This document shows, piece by piece, positions 10,486 through 23,931 of a DNA stretch of 64,000 bases. Source of the DNA: Scenedesmus sp. ARA3 (lineage: Eukaryota > Chlorophyta > Chlorophyceae > Sphaeropleales > Scenedesmaceae); assembly GCA_004335835.1 (NCBI GenBank), contig RWJK01001513.1, positions 23,936 through 87,935 on the forward strand. Direction: 5' to 3'. The number at the start of each line of letters is the position of its first letter. Within the stretch, counting starts at the first letter, position 1. The notes under the pieces were generated by a model. It was not told the DNA's origin and searched no databases. It was given only the letters and a program-made list of their open reading frames with translations. Made by a program: the position numbers and the translations under genes.

Positions 10486-13400
10486 CAGGTGTTAATCGTG
10501 GGCACGGGTGCCTTTGCCCAAGGCCTGGCCTCCCTGGCCAGTAGGAGTGGCGCCACCGCCTCTTACGATGTTGCTATGGGCAGCAGGAGGATGCTGCCCG
10601 GGCGATCTGGGCTGCTGCCCGGCCTGGAGGACACCCCTGTGCGCTGCCTTGAGGAAGCGCTGCCTGAGGCTGACATGGTGAGTGCATGCAGGCAGCAGTG
10701 TGGCAGCCGATCATGATGCTGGTAGGGGGTTGCGTCACGACATTGCAGTGGCGTGAGTTTTGACTCACTAACCCCCTTCCTTGATTTACGCCCGCCAGAA
10801 TGAGCGGGGGATGCTAGAACTAGCAACCTGTAACTGGCAGCTGATGGTTTATCAGCCGTGGCATGGGTCTTTAACTCAGTATCCCTTGATCACGCACAGC
10901 TGGATAAACTGCTGAATGCGTAGGACTTGTGAATGGTGGTTATGCGGCAGTGCTGCTGTATGCCAGTGGGGTAGGCACTCCAAGCAGCCACTGGCTGCTG
11001 GTAGCAAGCAGGCCAGCTGTAGCTGCAGCCGTCTGCTTTCAGCTGCAGCCATAGCTGTGATGGTCCAGACGTTGCCGCCGCTGTCTGGTGCACTGCTGCA
11101 GCTGCAGACTGTTCAAACAAACAAGTGCTCAACTGCTCCTCTTGCCGCAGGTTATTTTGGCACTGCCCGCCTCTGGGCTGCCAGACTTTGTGTCATCCTA
11201 TGGACAGCAGCTGTCAGGAAAGGTACACACCCGTGTCTGGGCAGCCGCTGCAGCATTTTGAACGAGCCAGCCCTCAAAAAAAGCATCTGTTCTCAATGCA
11301 CAGCAGCAGAACTGCTGCTCTAGACATGCGCTGCAAACGGAGCCACGACCTGCATCGGGGCCTCTGCATGCACAAGCCAGACAGGTGCTTGAACCTTGTC
11401 ACAGTACCACAACAACAGCTGGCAGCTGGTGTTGTAGCCCGCCGCCGCTCCTGCCAAGCACCACAGGTGTGATTGATAGCAAGACGCCCTCACCATGCAC
11501 AGCGCATTGCTGCAGAGCGGCTGATGCAAACCCCTGCTGCGCTGCTGCTGCTGCTGCTGCTGCTGCAGGTTGTTGTTGATGTGACCAACCCCTGGAAGAG
11601 TGACTATGCAAAGCTGGGGTGCACTGCTGGCCCTGACTGCGATGTGGACCTTGAGAACAAGGATGTTGAGTACAAAGACCAGCTGGACACAACAGACACC
11701 AGCTCCAGCTGGAGCACCAAGAGTGAGCGCGCTCAGCTGGCAGCGTATAATCAACAGCAGTGTGCTCGCGCGCTGCTGCAGCTGCATGCACTGCCGGTAC
11801 CGGTGCACAGCTGCATGCACTGCCGGTGCGATAATCCTGCAGCAGATAAGAAAGAGTGTACAAGAGCATGTGCCTGGGTATTCAGGGGCCTGTGCAAAGC
11901 AGCATGTGGTGACGCCGAGCCCAGCATGCCGTCCCCCACCCCCCCTGCAACCCCCAACCGAACCCCCAGTGCAACCCCCACCCCTGACGTTCAAGTATTG
12001 CTGCTGTGGCATGTCCGCTCCAACCCTTGCACCACACCAACACTACCCTTTCTTGACGCAGTGCCTCCTGGGCCCCCCAAATCCACCAGCAGCAGCAGCG
12101 CCACCTGGCTGGCTAGTGCCCTGCCTTCCTCTGCTGCTGTTGTCAAGTCCTTCAGCAACCTGTCTGCCTACACACTCATCCACGGGGACCCCCTCACTGA
12201 GCACATGAAGAGTGTGGCGGCATCTGACAGCCATCAGGCTGCACAGGCAGCAGCAGAGCTGGGGCGTGCAATGGGTCTGGAGGTGGGTATATCCACCAAT
12301 AACTACGTAGCTATTGGGGCAAGGTGCATCATGTTCTGCAGCATCAAGGTGGTGAAGGTGGCAGCAGAGGGATCCAGGGCCAGGGCTGGTAGATAGCTGT
12401 TGCTTAGACTGCCAGCAGTGCATGTTACTTGTCAAGCTGTGTAGGCCGCTTGCATCACGCGGGCGGCACGTCACTGGCAGCAAGCGTGTACTGCTGTTGC
12501 CTGCTTTTTGCATTACCCCTTCTTGCACATGTTGCCGTGGATGCTGTGCCATGGCTGTGTCATGCTGCGGCTCAGCACTGCGCTGCTGCTGGACGTGCAG
12601 CCGGCTAATCATAAATGATTCATATGATTCATATGTTTCATATATATGAACCTGCCATAACCGTGTTGCGCCTGTGTAGATGCGCATTGTCGCCAGCCTG
12701 TCATATGCCGCCACCCTTGAAGCGCGCCAGCACTCCCTGCTGCCCGCCTGGCAGTGGCCCACCTGGCTAATGGCCACTTCCTGGCTGCTGGTGCACACCT
12801 ACTCATTCATCCGCTACAACTACTACGGCAACGCTGCCTGGTACACAGTCATCCTCTGGGTGAGCCCTTTTTTGATCCTTTTCCCAGATTGGTTCCTTTT
12901 TCCAGTTTTTGAAAGAGGTTTTTTAAGCCGAAAAGGAACCCAAGAAGCGTGAAATCCATGTACATTCATGAATTAGCTGTAGCATAGGAAGAGGCTGCCT
13001 CAATGCTGGCGTCACCACAATGTCAACGGCATGCTGCTTGCCTGCAGCTCTGTGACAGTGCCCAGATTCAATAAGTGAAGTCTTCAGCATGCACCCACGG
13101 TCACAATGACTCCCAAGTCTAAAGGTAGAATGCAGCAAAGGGATTAATGCATAATGGCCATGCACGGCAGCAACTGCTGTTGCTAGGGACCATGTCTGAT
13201 CCAAGCTCGCTCCAAGCTGCAGACTCGGGCTATTGCATCCACGTTCACTGCGAGTACTGGCCCTAGCCAAGCAGACGCACAAGTGCATGGCAGCAATGGT
13301 TGGCTGTTCACAAACCCTGCAATGCTGGCTGCCGCTGGTTGCTGCCCGCTGCCTGCCTGTGCTCCGCCCAACCCCTGTGCTCCGCCCACCCCCTGTGCTC

Positions 13401-16400
13401 CGCCCACCCCCTGTACGCCCCCCCATCAGATCACCAACAAGTCAATTGGCTGGGTCTCGCTGTGGGGCATGGTGTACACCTACCTGCCGGGTGTGCTGGT
13501 GTGCTGGTGGCAGCTGCTGGCCCGCCGCCCTGTGGTGCGCCTACCCTGCTGGCTGAAGGCTTGGATGGATGCTAGGAAGCCACTGGGGCTGCTCTCACTG
13601 TTCACAAGTGAGTGGTGCTGTGCATACCATGTCTAGCAGCATAATGTGGATAGGTATCAGGCAGCTTTTTGAGCCATCGAGTCGGCGATGTTGAGAGCTA
13701 CAGCACACAGCCTCACCTTGAAGCGTCCTTCCAAACCCTCTTTGCGGGCCGCATATAACAGCATGCCATGCAGCGGCAGCGGTACTTGAGCACGAGTTTC
13801 GAAGATCTGCTCAAGTAGCTGGCAGCACTCAATGCCTCCTGAATTGTGCAGCACAGCATGCTGCTGGCATCAGCCACTGCACGGTGCATGCCGCAGCCGC
13901 AGCCGCAGCAGCAGCAGCAGCAGCCCCTCCTTCCGTGCATTTGCTGCTGCTCATGGCCTGCTTGGCCCTATGTCGGCACGTGTGTGCAGTGCTGCTGCAC
14001 CTGCTGTTCTCCACGTTCCTGTGGATGCCCAGCTACTACTCCAAGCTGTGGGACAAGACTGATGTGGCGGTGGTGCCAACCATCAACGGCACAGGGCTGG
14101 ATGCATTTGGCTTGATCAAGGGCGGCAAGGTGCCACCAGGCCTGCAGGTGCGCTGAATTTCATCAACTGAATCAACTGAAAAGCCAAAATAGTTTTGAAC
14201 ATGTTTTCTTTGTTGATTCGAACTATCAAAAATGATGCATGGGGCTGTGGCCAGGCTGGAACGTCGCCCGCAGCTTGTATGCCGCCTGCTGCAGCTGAGC
14301 TTGCTACCAACAGGTTGCCGATTACTGTTGGTGTCCACTAGTACCACCTGCCTCAGGTGCTACCGCATGCCGTGTCGGTGCATCAGTCAAGAGTAACCGC
14401 GCTTATGACGCGTTTGACATGGTGCCAAGCATGCGTGCTGGCAACAGTCCTGCTGCCCCACGAGGCACCTGCTGCATATATATATGCATATGCATATATG
14501 TCGCGTCAATGGCTTACGTACTACGTACACGGACGGGCAGTGGCCTTGGTCAAGCACTCACTGCCGACCTGTGACCCCCTGCAATGCGTTGGTGCAGGTC
14601 ATATTTGCTGATGACGCCTACACCTACTCCACCACCAACAGCACTACAATGAGCACCTGGCCAGTGTCAGGACCCCGCAAGCAAACAGTGGCTGTGGCAG
14701 CCCTGAATGCTAGCCACCCACTGGAGATGCTGACAACCGCCACCAACATCATCACCCTGAGGAGCAAGCTGAACTGGATCGGAGAGTCCTCGACACTGCT
14801 TGGCATCATCTCTGGTGCGCTGTGCTGCTGACAGCGCGCGGACGGCACACTCCTGCTTCGATTGTATGCCCAGCGACATGTGTCCCGTTGGGAATGGGAA
14901 TTTTAATTTTCAGGCGATGCCGCGTTGCCGGCCCCTCGTCCCCAATTTCCTTAGGCAGCAGAGGTGTTCAGGCAAAGAACGATCAGAGACTGTACTGTAC
15001 AGTACATGCGTGTTCATGTTAAGGTCATCACAGCAGCCGTACGAATCAGTTCTTTTACAACAAGCGAGTGCAATGTTCAGTTTGCGCAGCAGTCCTGCAT
15101 CACTGCTGATGTGTCTGCATATGCTGAGTCATGTGCTTCACGGTAGTTACTGTCAACCGGCTTGCATAAGCCGGTTGCAGGTCAGCCAAATTATTCGTGC
15201 CTGTTGCTGCCCTCATCTTGCGCATGTACACGCAGGTGTGCTGATGGGTGTGATTGCGCTGACTTCCATGCCCAGCATCACGCCAAAAATGAACTGGCGC
15301 GAGTGGAGGCTGCTGCAGAGCCGAGCAGGCTGGCTGGCCGTCTGCACAGCAACGGTACGCCAATTGGCAGTTGGCCTTGCAAGGCCGCACTAGCAAGTCA
15401 GCGCCCATCAGCTCAGACGTTGCATCTGAGCCCTGAAGCATGAACATGCATCGACTCGCAGGCATGTGCTCCTTTCTGAAGCAGCGTCACTAGGCAGCCC
15501 GGCTATCCAACTTCCTGCACACATGTGGGGTGGGCTCACCCTTGCTCGCATGCAAGACATGTGCAATACATGCATGTTTGGCTCATTAATTGGGGCCAAT
15601 GACGGCACAAATATGGTCAACGTTTGGTGTTTCACGCAGTGAGCTCAGATGCACCAACGTGCGAGCAGCCTGCAACAACCCAACACCTGTACATGCTGAC
15701 CACACCGCTGCTCACTGCTCCGGCTGCAGGTGCATGTGCTGCTGCTTGGTGCCCCGTGGTGGCCGGCCGCAAAGGAGGACTGGCCTGCTATGATCCCTAC
15801 CATCACCCTCATGTCAACCATCCCTCCCATGATACTGCTGCTGCTGAAGGGCATGCTTGTGCTGCCACCCATCTGCATCATGCTCAGCCGCGTGCGCTCA
15901 GGTAAGCCCAGGCCACGGTGGTTCTCTGTTGCACCTCTGAGCTGCACAGCACATTGTTTGCCCGGCCCTTGCATCGTCCCACGTATCGTCCCCTGCACCC
16001 AATACAACTCATCGTAGCGTGTCTTCATCAATACGACCAGTGCAGTCACAGGAGAACATATATTGGAGATGCCTTAAAGTTCACCAGGTTGGTTTTGCCA
16101 GAGCCTGCGGCGCAGTGCAAATTGCATTTTCACCTCTCGATGCTGCTGCTGGCCCTGCAGCCGCCAGCTTAAAAGTGACAGTGACAAGTCACCATGCGGT
16201 GGCTGCTTGTGGCTGCTTAAAGTTGCGTACATGTTTGGCTGCAGCTGCGCTTGAGAGAGGGGGTGGATAGTTGTGGTTATGAAACACTGTGTGTGTGGCT
16301 GCTGCTCCTATGCCGTCTGCCCTGCCACCCACCGCAGGCAAATGGGCTCGCAGGGATGATGCTGGCGCTGACCCCCTGGCCCACACAGCCGTGTTTGCGA

Positions 16401-16414
16401 TCAAACAGCACTAA
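10486..16414 (+). CDS. STEAP-type metalloreductase (NADP/FAD-dependent ferric/cupric reductase), 11 exons
   Basis: Exons: 10486-10677, 11151-11222, 11569-11722, 12062-12282, 12680-12859, 13430-13607, 13990-14147, 14598-14814, 15236-15354, 15730-15901, 16338-16414; 579 codons, frame intact. A short upstream first exon carrying the ATG is missing from my model. The N-terminal half is an F420H2:NADP-oxidoreductase-like Rossmann domain: VLIVGTGAFAQGLA (dinucleotide loop), VVVDVTNP, then SAAVVKSFSNLSAYTL. The C-terminal half is the six-helix STEAP/ferric-reductase domain: LLPAWQWPTW, YTYLPGVLVCWWQL, RKPLGLLSLFTMLLHLLF, ALTSMPSITPKMNWREW, VHVLLLG. Both histidines that bind heme in STEAPs appear kept (MLLHLLF; TATVHVLL). 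In animals these proteins move electrons from NADPH through FAD and heme to Fe3+/Cu2+ at a membrane. Family assignment is strong; the substrate in this alga is inferred. The exon 3 acceptor follows a CTG array. Confidence 0.9.
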
Positions 16415-19400
16415 GCTGGCAGTTGTCATGGCTGGCGCTCCTCACTGTGTGGCTGATCCAAGTGCCAGCACAGGGATCCCCATGGCTGATGCAAACGAGG
16501 CCAATGCACACTGTTTCTGGCAGGGATTGAAGTAGGAGTGGGCGGGACCTGGTTGAGCGGGTAGCATTAGGCACACGGTTTGTGCCTTGCTGGTTCAAGG
16601 CAGTGGGCCACTGCTACCTGGAAGAAGTGTTTGCTGAAACTTTAAACCTTTGAAACCGTAAAACCTTGCATGTCAGACCAAGGGCCACTGCCAACTGTTG
16701 CAGCTGCAGCGCATGCATAGAACGTGTTTGTTGCGTCCTTCGTTTGCTCTTCCCGCAGCAATGCATTCTTGCAGTGCTGAATTGCAGAGTCTGCCGTGTT
16801 GGCATCATTGAGGGCCAGTGCAGCATTTGCTCCTGGCGCTACTGCGGCCTGCATGGGGTTGCGTAGCTTACTTGAGCTGTTGTGCAGAGCACATCCAGCA
16901 AGGGCCCGAGTCATCACTCCATGGTTTTGCCCTGGTCTTTTGATCAGGCCGCTAGGTAGATGCCTAGCATTGAGGCGGGGCCTTACTTGGGGTTCTGCAG
17001 GTTTCCACTGCTGGGCCTCAGGGGTCAATTCCTGTCGCTAGGTTGTTATGATTGCACTGCGTGCAGTGGCCCCTGCCGCTGCTGAGTAAATGCAGCCTTC
17101 CTTGGCCCACTGGTCGAGGTTTAGGCACTGTTTTGGTCTGTGATCTCGACAGACTGCTCAGAAAGGGGTTCTATGGGGTTTGTGGCGGTCTGGCAACCAA
17201 TCACAGCAATGGGTTCGGGCAGATGTTTTTGCTGTGCAGATGTTTTTGCTGTGCAGATGTTATGATGCAGATGTTCATTACGCAGCGCCCAATGCATATG
17301 CTTGCAGGCTCTGAGACAGTCTGCACATGAGATGGCCAGCCAGAGCTGGTGCAAACGACTGGCGGGCTTGATCATTTCCACTAGTGCTGCGTTTTGCCTG
17401 TGCTTGGGTGTTGTGTTGTTGACAGGGTGGTGCGCCCTGGCAGCTGCTATGCTGGTGTGCCGCCTGCTTTCCCCTGGCTGCTAAGGTTCGGGGCGGCTCA
17501 GCATGCTGGTGCTGCAGCTGCTGCCCACTGTACAGCGGCAGATGTGAGCGAATGTTTGGTTTTATGGTGGGCGCCTGCACATGGCAATACATATCGGTCA
17601 CGCACATGCACATAAAAGTGCGTCCTCGGCCTGTATGATTGGTGTTGTTGGTTATCATGCCAACCTGTCACGGTGTACCCCCTTGGCCAGTTAAGGTCAT
17701 GCAGGTAGTCTGTGCTTTGCAGCACTCTGCTGTTGCTGTGTCCTGCTCTGTGGTCACCAGAACCATGAGTAACACATGCACTGCTCTGTGCCAGCCTATA
17801 GCCAGCACACTTGCAGTGAAGCACTGTTAACAGCGTTGGCTGTTTGTTTGGGTTTCTGGTCGTCAATGGTGCTTGTTTACTGGCTTGAATGAGTACGGAT
17901 TGTCACCACTGTGTGCTGCATCCCTGTGCTTCATCTGGTTGGGGTGTTTTTGGCTGCTTTGCATGATTTGCGATGCTGTAATGCTTTGCTTGCATTGTTC
18001 GTCAGTTGTTTGGATGTAGTGTTGGCTTGTGATGGCTTGCTTGTGCCTCGGTCTTCTCTGTTGGGAGGGGGCGAAGGGGTAGGCTACACACAGCGCCGAC
18101 TGTTAGTGTGAGCTTCAACTTCAATGTGAGCTTCGTTGTGTGAACTGCCACAGCCGCAGCATGCTGTGAGGTGTGAGTTCAGGATGGAATGGTGTGACAG
18201 CCTTTTTGGGTACGCCTGCTGCATCAAAGAGTCAGCCTGAGACACTGCGCCACTGACATCAGCTGTTGTAACAGTGTCATGCTGAGTCAGCGTTACAGGC
18301 ACGGACAGGTTATGACGTGCCGCGAGTTGGCAGGTATGAGAAAGAGCAAGGAAGTATGTTGCAACGATGAAGTCGATCCTGTGCAAAGCGGTATGGTCGT
18401 CTCATGCCACGAGGTAACAAATCCAGTTCTATATGCATGAAACATGCCCGCCATATCCAGCGGTTGTGCACGTCACGTGCAGCACGTGGCTCCTGCTTTT
18501 GGAGCCGCACCAATTACCAGCAGTACTACTGCTCCTGTTATTACTGCCTGCATTCGCAAATGCTGGCAGTGGATGACACACAGTTTGCACCCTCTTGCTT
18601 GAACACCTTGGATGCCATTGTTGCGTGATTGCTACATCGCCTCCTCAACTCAGTGGGCCAGGTCACCCTTGGTGCGTTCTCAATTGTGATGGCCCTAGAG
18701 ACCGAGTCATTATGACTCGTTGTTTGCTCGCATTGGCCGGGAGGGCACACTCCCAGTGTGCTGACAGCTCCAGGTTTCATATATTTGTGAGGTACGGCTC
18801 CTGCAGCCTGCAGCTGAGCTGGTTTGCATCTCTGCAAGGATCCAGTTGATGCCGAGGCAGTGGCCTTGAAAAGTCAGCGTGCAGATGTAAAAGATGCGAA
18901 GGGCCTTCTATCTGCAAGCTGGTCAACTCCCTGCTGCCGCAGCAGTGCGCACGACACCACATGCTTGGCTCAAAACCCCAAGTGGCAGTTGAGCAGCTAG
19001 GGTTAGGAGCAGAGGTGCAAAGACCATGCTGAACAATTTGCACTCTGTGTTGCCATGCATGCAGTTGGGGCGCATTCAGGAAAGCTTCATTTGCACGAAC
19101 GATCAGTGATTCACCCTACCGAGCACAGAGCATCCCTCCCCACACGAACACACCCATTTTTGACACACCTCAGTCGTGGCTGAAGCGTAGCAGCAGTACC
19201 TGTAGTTGCTTTTTGGCTGAAGGTTGCCAATTCAAAACATAGCAGGGCCTGGCTGGTGCTCAAGGGTGCGTGCTTTGCTGGCCCCTCTCGACCGGGCTTG
19301 GTTGGAGAGATAGATATGCCTGTGGCCGCAAACTACCATCCAAAGTTCACCTTTAGAGCACTGATCGCTACGTTGCACGTGCTCTCTCATACTTCAACGC

Positions 19401-19491
19401 AGGGCTGAGGCCGTGTCAGCAAGCAGCAGCACAGCACCACAACCACGACCAGCTAGGCAGCAGCTGCTAGTTAACATCCTAAACAGAGGCC
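16415..19491. other. 3.1-kb gene-poor stretch
   Basis: I find no exon chain here on either strand. The first part is probably the 3' UTR of the STEAP-like gene. A short direct repeat (unit GCAGATGTTTTTGCTGT, about 2-3 copies) lies at 17218-17275. Otherwise there is only scattered low-complexity TG-rich sequence. Confidence 0.5.
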
Positions 19492-21151
19492 ATGGGCGCC
19501 AGCAGCAGGCGTTCGGAACGCGTGCATGGCCTGCTGCTGGCTGTACTGCTGCTCTTGGAGTGCAGCACAGCGCCTGTTCTTGCCTCTAGGCGCAGGCACC
19601 CTACACCAGCAGCAGGCTTGCAGGAAACACTCAGCGGCGCGCCACCACACAAGAGCCATAGCATCATCCACACACCGTTCAACAGCGAGGCGTCCCTGCA
19701 GATAGCAGCTAGGCAGCGGCTGTTTGACTACGCAGTAACAGAGGCGTTGGACCTGCTGGATGTGGCAGCAAAGAAGATAAAGATTCCGGAGTACAAAACG
19801 ACGCTGGAGATCCCGGTGATTGGCGGCATCGATGTGTCTGTCAGCAACGTCAACATCACAAACCTGCAGGTGCCTCGTGAGCTGGCAAAGGTAGCTATTG
19901 AGAGCGGGTACTACCACCTGAAGGCTGCCAACCTTACAGCGGAGGTGAGATGCACGTCAACTGCAGGAAGACACATTGATGCTATGCAGCTATACAGCTA
20001 GCAGGGCTCGCAGGGCTCAACAAGGCATAAGTGCTGCAGCGCAGCACGGCAGAGGTTTGCTGTTGCAGTAGTTGCTTGCCCGTGCTCAGTCCCCCTCCTG
20101 GGGGAGGGTGCACGCGAGGCGGCTCTGCCTCACTGCTGGCATACTAGGCACGTACAACATGGACCCCCCATGCACAGTTGCAGACAAGAGCGCAATGTCT
20201 AGTCACGTTGAGCGAGCGCTTTCATCATGCCTGCTTTAACAGAACTTGGGTGTGTGTGCTGCGTTGGCGTGCAGATCACGTTTGACTGGGGCTGGTCGAA
20301 GGGCCCCTTGTCAGGCAGCGGCTATGGCGAGCTGTCCCTGCAGGGCGGAGCGCTGGACGAAATCTTCCTGGTGAGAGCCTGTCCAGCAGCAGCAGCAGCA
20401 GGTGCAAGCGCCTTGGAAACACACAGCAACAACCTGGCTCTACATGACCTGTTACCTGTCGAATCGTTGAAATCTTTTTGGACAGCACCAGCTGTGTGCA
20501 CTGCACCCGCGAGGCTACAGGTTGCCATGTTTCCATGGCATCGCTTTTGCGCAAGCACGCCGGCGCAGTCGCGTACACAGCATGCTCGCAACCCCTCACT
20601 TCATTGAAACATGTCTGATATCAGCTTTTGCCGCAGGCTGGTTACTGATGCATGCTTTGTGCTCTGCATGCCGCCTGCTTCACGCATCGCATCTTTACAC
20701 ATCCTCTCCAGGTGCGCAACCAGGAGTCCGGTGTGCCGCAGCTGGTGGCTGTCAGCTCTGCTGTCAGTTTTGAGTCGCTGCGGCTGACCATCCACAGCTA
20801 CAGCGCGGACTGGCTGTACCAGGGGCTGCTGTACATCTTCAGCGGCACCATCAAGCGCCAGGTGGAGGAGGCGCTGGACGGCGCCATGCACACGGTGAGA
20901 GCTGCGGACAGCGTTGTGGTGCAGCATTATTGCACCTGCTGCTGTGCCAGGAACAGCGGGGCCATGTACATGAGCAGCAGCAGCGGGAACAGCGGGGGCT
21001 AGCAGTGTGAGCTGGACGGCGCCATGCACACGGTGAGGGCTGCGGACAGCGTTGTGGTGCAGCATTATCCTTGTACCTGCTGCTGTGCCAGGCAGGGCGA
21101 ACGCTGGGCTGGTGCGGCGTCGGCATGGGCAGCAGCATTGGCAGTGGCATG

Positions 21152-21186
<35 letters not shown>

Positions 21187-22737
21187 TATCGGGGGCAATC
21201 AGTGTGACATGCTGTGTGGCGCACATGCTGGGCGGGGTGCAACTCATCAGCAGCATTGGTGCAGCGATTGTATCTTTTGTTGTGACCACATTTCACAACA
21301 CCGCTGGAGAGGTAGCCAGTGCATCAGCCGCATAGTCTGTTGCGACTCGCCCTTGGTCCCACGCTGACATGGCACCTTGCCGCACATAGTCTCATCCCAT
21401 TGCTGCTGCGGCCTGTATGCCTGTTTGTGTGCTGCAGGACGTGCCGGGGGCTATCAACGGCTTGCTGGACAGCCTGCCCGCAAAGGTGTCTGTGCAGGGC
21501 CTGCCATTTGATGCAGTGTTCACCTACGCAGTGTACACGCTCAACTACGTCATTGTCAAGGTGTGCACGCCCTGCGCGGCTGCTGTTTGCGTTGGACATA
21601 CGTGTATGCTGATACAGAAGCACAGAGCCAAGGACCACAGCGGGCATCAACACTGCTGTCTAGTTGCATTGGTTGCCGTCTTGCAGCAGAAGCAGCAGCA
21701 GCAGAATCAGCAACAGCAGCAGCATGTTTCTGATGAGCTTGCATGTGCATTTCGCACAGGGCTCGCTGCGGTCATCTGCTCTCAGCTTGCCGGTGGTTCA
21801 ACAGCACCTGGCCTCCATTCTAAAGTTGTGCTGCCATGTGCCTATCTGCCTTTGGTGTCTGCAGGGGTATGGCGAGGTTGTGATTGACCCCGTGCCGCCC
21901 AGCCTTTTAGCCAGCTCGCCAGCAGCACCACAGCAGCAGCAGCAGCAGCAACAGCAGGAGGACGCTTCAGCTGGCCAGGCATCAGCGCGGCACCTCACCA
22001 TGCAGCAGCAGCTGTTGCGGCCGAACCTGCTGGACGGCGCGTGCCCCTTCCCGGCTTCGCCGCTGCCGCTGACACCTGCTGACATTGGCGGTGACACTTC
22101 GATGTTCAGCTTGTACCTGCATGAGGCCATTCCCAACTGCATCTTTTGGGGGCTGTTCAATGCTGGCGCGCTGCATCAGACCGTGCAGGATGGGAACATC
22201 CCGCAGCTGCGGCTGATCACTGATCTGTTTGGTGGGCTGATTCCGGAGCTGCCAAAGCACTACTCCAAGCGCGGCATGCTGATGGACATCGTAATGACAA
22301 CTCCGCCCGTTGTCAGTTTCAATGCGGGCGCGGAGGGTGGCGTTGTGATTGCTGCGCAGTACGACACGAATGTCAGCGTGCTGAATGCGACAGGGGATGG
22401 GGCTACGCTGCTGGTTGCGCAGCTGGCTGCAAATGTGAGCATCGCCGCGGATTTTGGGTGGGATGCCACGGTAATTCACAGCACGGCCGTGAACTATGCT
22501 GTGAAGTATGAGATGTTCCCGGTGAATGTCAAGGGCTGGAACCAGATAATTGACTGGGTGGTGAAGCAGGCGGGCCCGAGGCAGTCATTAGGTCAGCTGT
22601 GGGACACATATGTGAAGACGCCGGCAACGCCATACATAGGCTTGGACAAAGTTGTTACGCGTGCAGTGGACCAGTGGTTTGTAGTGTCCAGTGACGTGAA
22701 GGTGACACAGCTGCCGCCACTGTTTGATCGGGCGTGA
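19492..22737 (+). CDS. Secreted BPI/LBP-family lipid-binding protein, 5 exons, 575 aa
   Basis: Exons: 19492-19944, 20275-20370, 20712-20894, 21438-21560, 21865-22737; all introns are phase 0 and GT-AG. Residues about 13-31 (LLLAVLLLLECSTAPVLAS) form a signal peptide. The N-terminal barrel begins with LFDYAVTEALDLLDVAAKKI and then IPVIGGIDVSVSNVNITNL, the hallmark start of BPI/LBP/CETP proteins, which bind lipids (for example lipopolysaccharide in animals and plants) in two tandem tubular domains. The long last exon holds the second domain (LYLHEAIPNCIFWGLFNAG, then AEGGVVIAAQYDTNVSVLN). An inserted poly-Gln run (about nine Q) and a Ser/Ala-rich linker near 21900-21990 join the two halves. Secretory-pathway location is inferred from the signal peptide; the bound lipid is unknown. 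Intron 3 carries a tandem copy of the exon 3 end. Confidence 0.88.
20874..21093 (+). repeat. Tandem copy of the exon 3 edge and 5' splice site of the BPI/LBP-like gene
   Basis: About 83 bp at 20874-20958 (end of exon 3, GT donor and intron start) recur at 21011-21093. The coding end GCGCCATGCACACG followed by GTGAG is kept in both. The copies differ by a few substitutions and a small indel. Confidence 0.85.
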
Positions 22738-23931
22738 GTGGTGAGGGGATTCGCGAGCATATCGTTGCTTGTGCTTTGCATGCTTGGCTGCAGCTGAGCA
22801 ACCTTGTACATGGCATAGTTGTACACTAGCTGCACAGCCAGAAGGCTTGCAGTGTATGCCAGTTGTGATGCATCCTACCAGCTGAGCTGGTTATGTAGGG
22901 AGGGCAAACCAAGCACCAGGTTGACAAGTGCTGTTCTGGTGTGCTTGCACTTTGCCAGGGCTTATATCATATAACGATGTCAGAAGCGTGTTTGATGTCG
23001 CACTGGCGAGACATCATGCGCGCGCATTGTATGTTTTTATGCTGTGTTCTTTGGCAGCAGCCAGGCGTGGCCAAGTGGGATAGCAGCTGCTGCTGTTGGT
23101 GCTGCTTTGGTCATATGGCCTGTCTCACGTCAAGACAGGTAGCTGTTCATCGCCACTGCCTGTTGACTGCCAGTGGCAGCACAGTTGTTGTCAGGGCCAC
23201 TTTCTTTGTGTCCGTCAGTGTGGCTTGTTTTTTTTGTTTGGTTCTGTGTTTGCAGATGCTTCTCTGCACACCACACGCTGTGCTTTTGATTAATCTGCGT
23301 GTGACCTGACACGGCGCATGTAGCAACAAACGGGCATCGTTGGGCAGTGTACAGCAGGGAGTCTTGGCTCATTGGACAGTGCACATTGGCTGCCTGGTCT
23401 GCAGCTCGTACGACAATCATCTTTGCTCATTTCCCCAAATCCTTGGGGATCTGCGTGCACTTATGCTTGAGCAGGCTCAAACAGGTGGCTGTAGAGTTCA
23501 GTGTGTCTGCAGGCACCCTTGTCATGTACATGTGGGGAACGTGCATCAAGCGGTTGCCCCAAAACACTGTAAACGCTTTCAAGGTTATCACGGTACTTCA
23601 CAGGCATCTTTGATCTCATGATTAATCGAGAATCGAGTGTGGTAATCGTGAGCCCAGCGCTGACCTTCACGCACCAACGTTTAGCGCCGTAGCTCGTGCA
23701 TAGATTCCGTCAATGACGCAGACTGCCTAGGATTCGTCAACCTGCTTGCGGGGACCTCGCATCATACGTGGTAGAGGGCGTGCCTTCTTGAGCTCTTGAG
23801 GTGTTACGGCATAACACAACGAGGGTGCACGTGTTTGACACATCGATTCGTGCGTCAATAACTCAGCAGGGTCTCCATGTGCTCCTGGATTGGTGTGACT
23901 TTGCATCGAAAGAGACACAAAACATGAAAAC
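22738..23931. other. Intergenic region between BPI/LBP-like and bHLH genes
   Basis: I see no exon or RNA gene. The left part is presumably 3' UTR and the right part the bHLH promoter/5' UTR. The sequence from about 23620 on is less TG-biased than what precedes it. Confidence 0.45.

Noticed and set aside
11600..12208. 202-codon open frame overlapping the STEAP-like gene
   Set aside because: It is a shifted frame of the real exons 3 and 4; only the other frame carries the NADP-oxidoreductase motifs and joins with kept phase.
16540..16612. Possible tRNA-like stretch with GGTTCAAGGC
   Set aside because: The T-loop-like motif is not accompanied by a fitting acceptor stem, D arm or anticodon arm.
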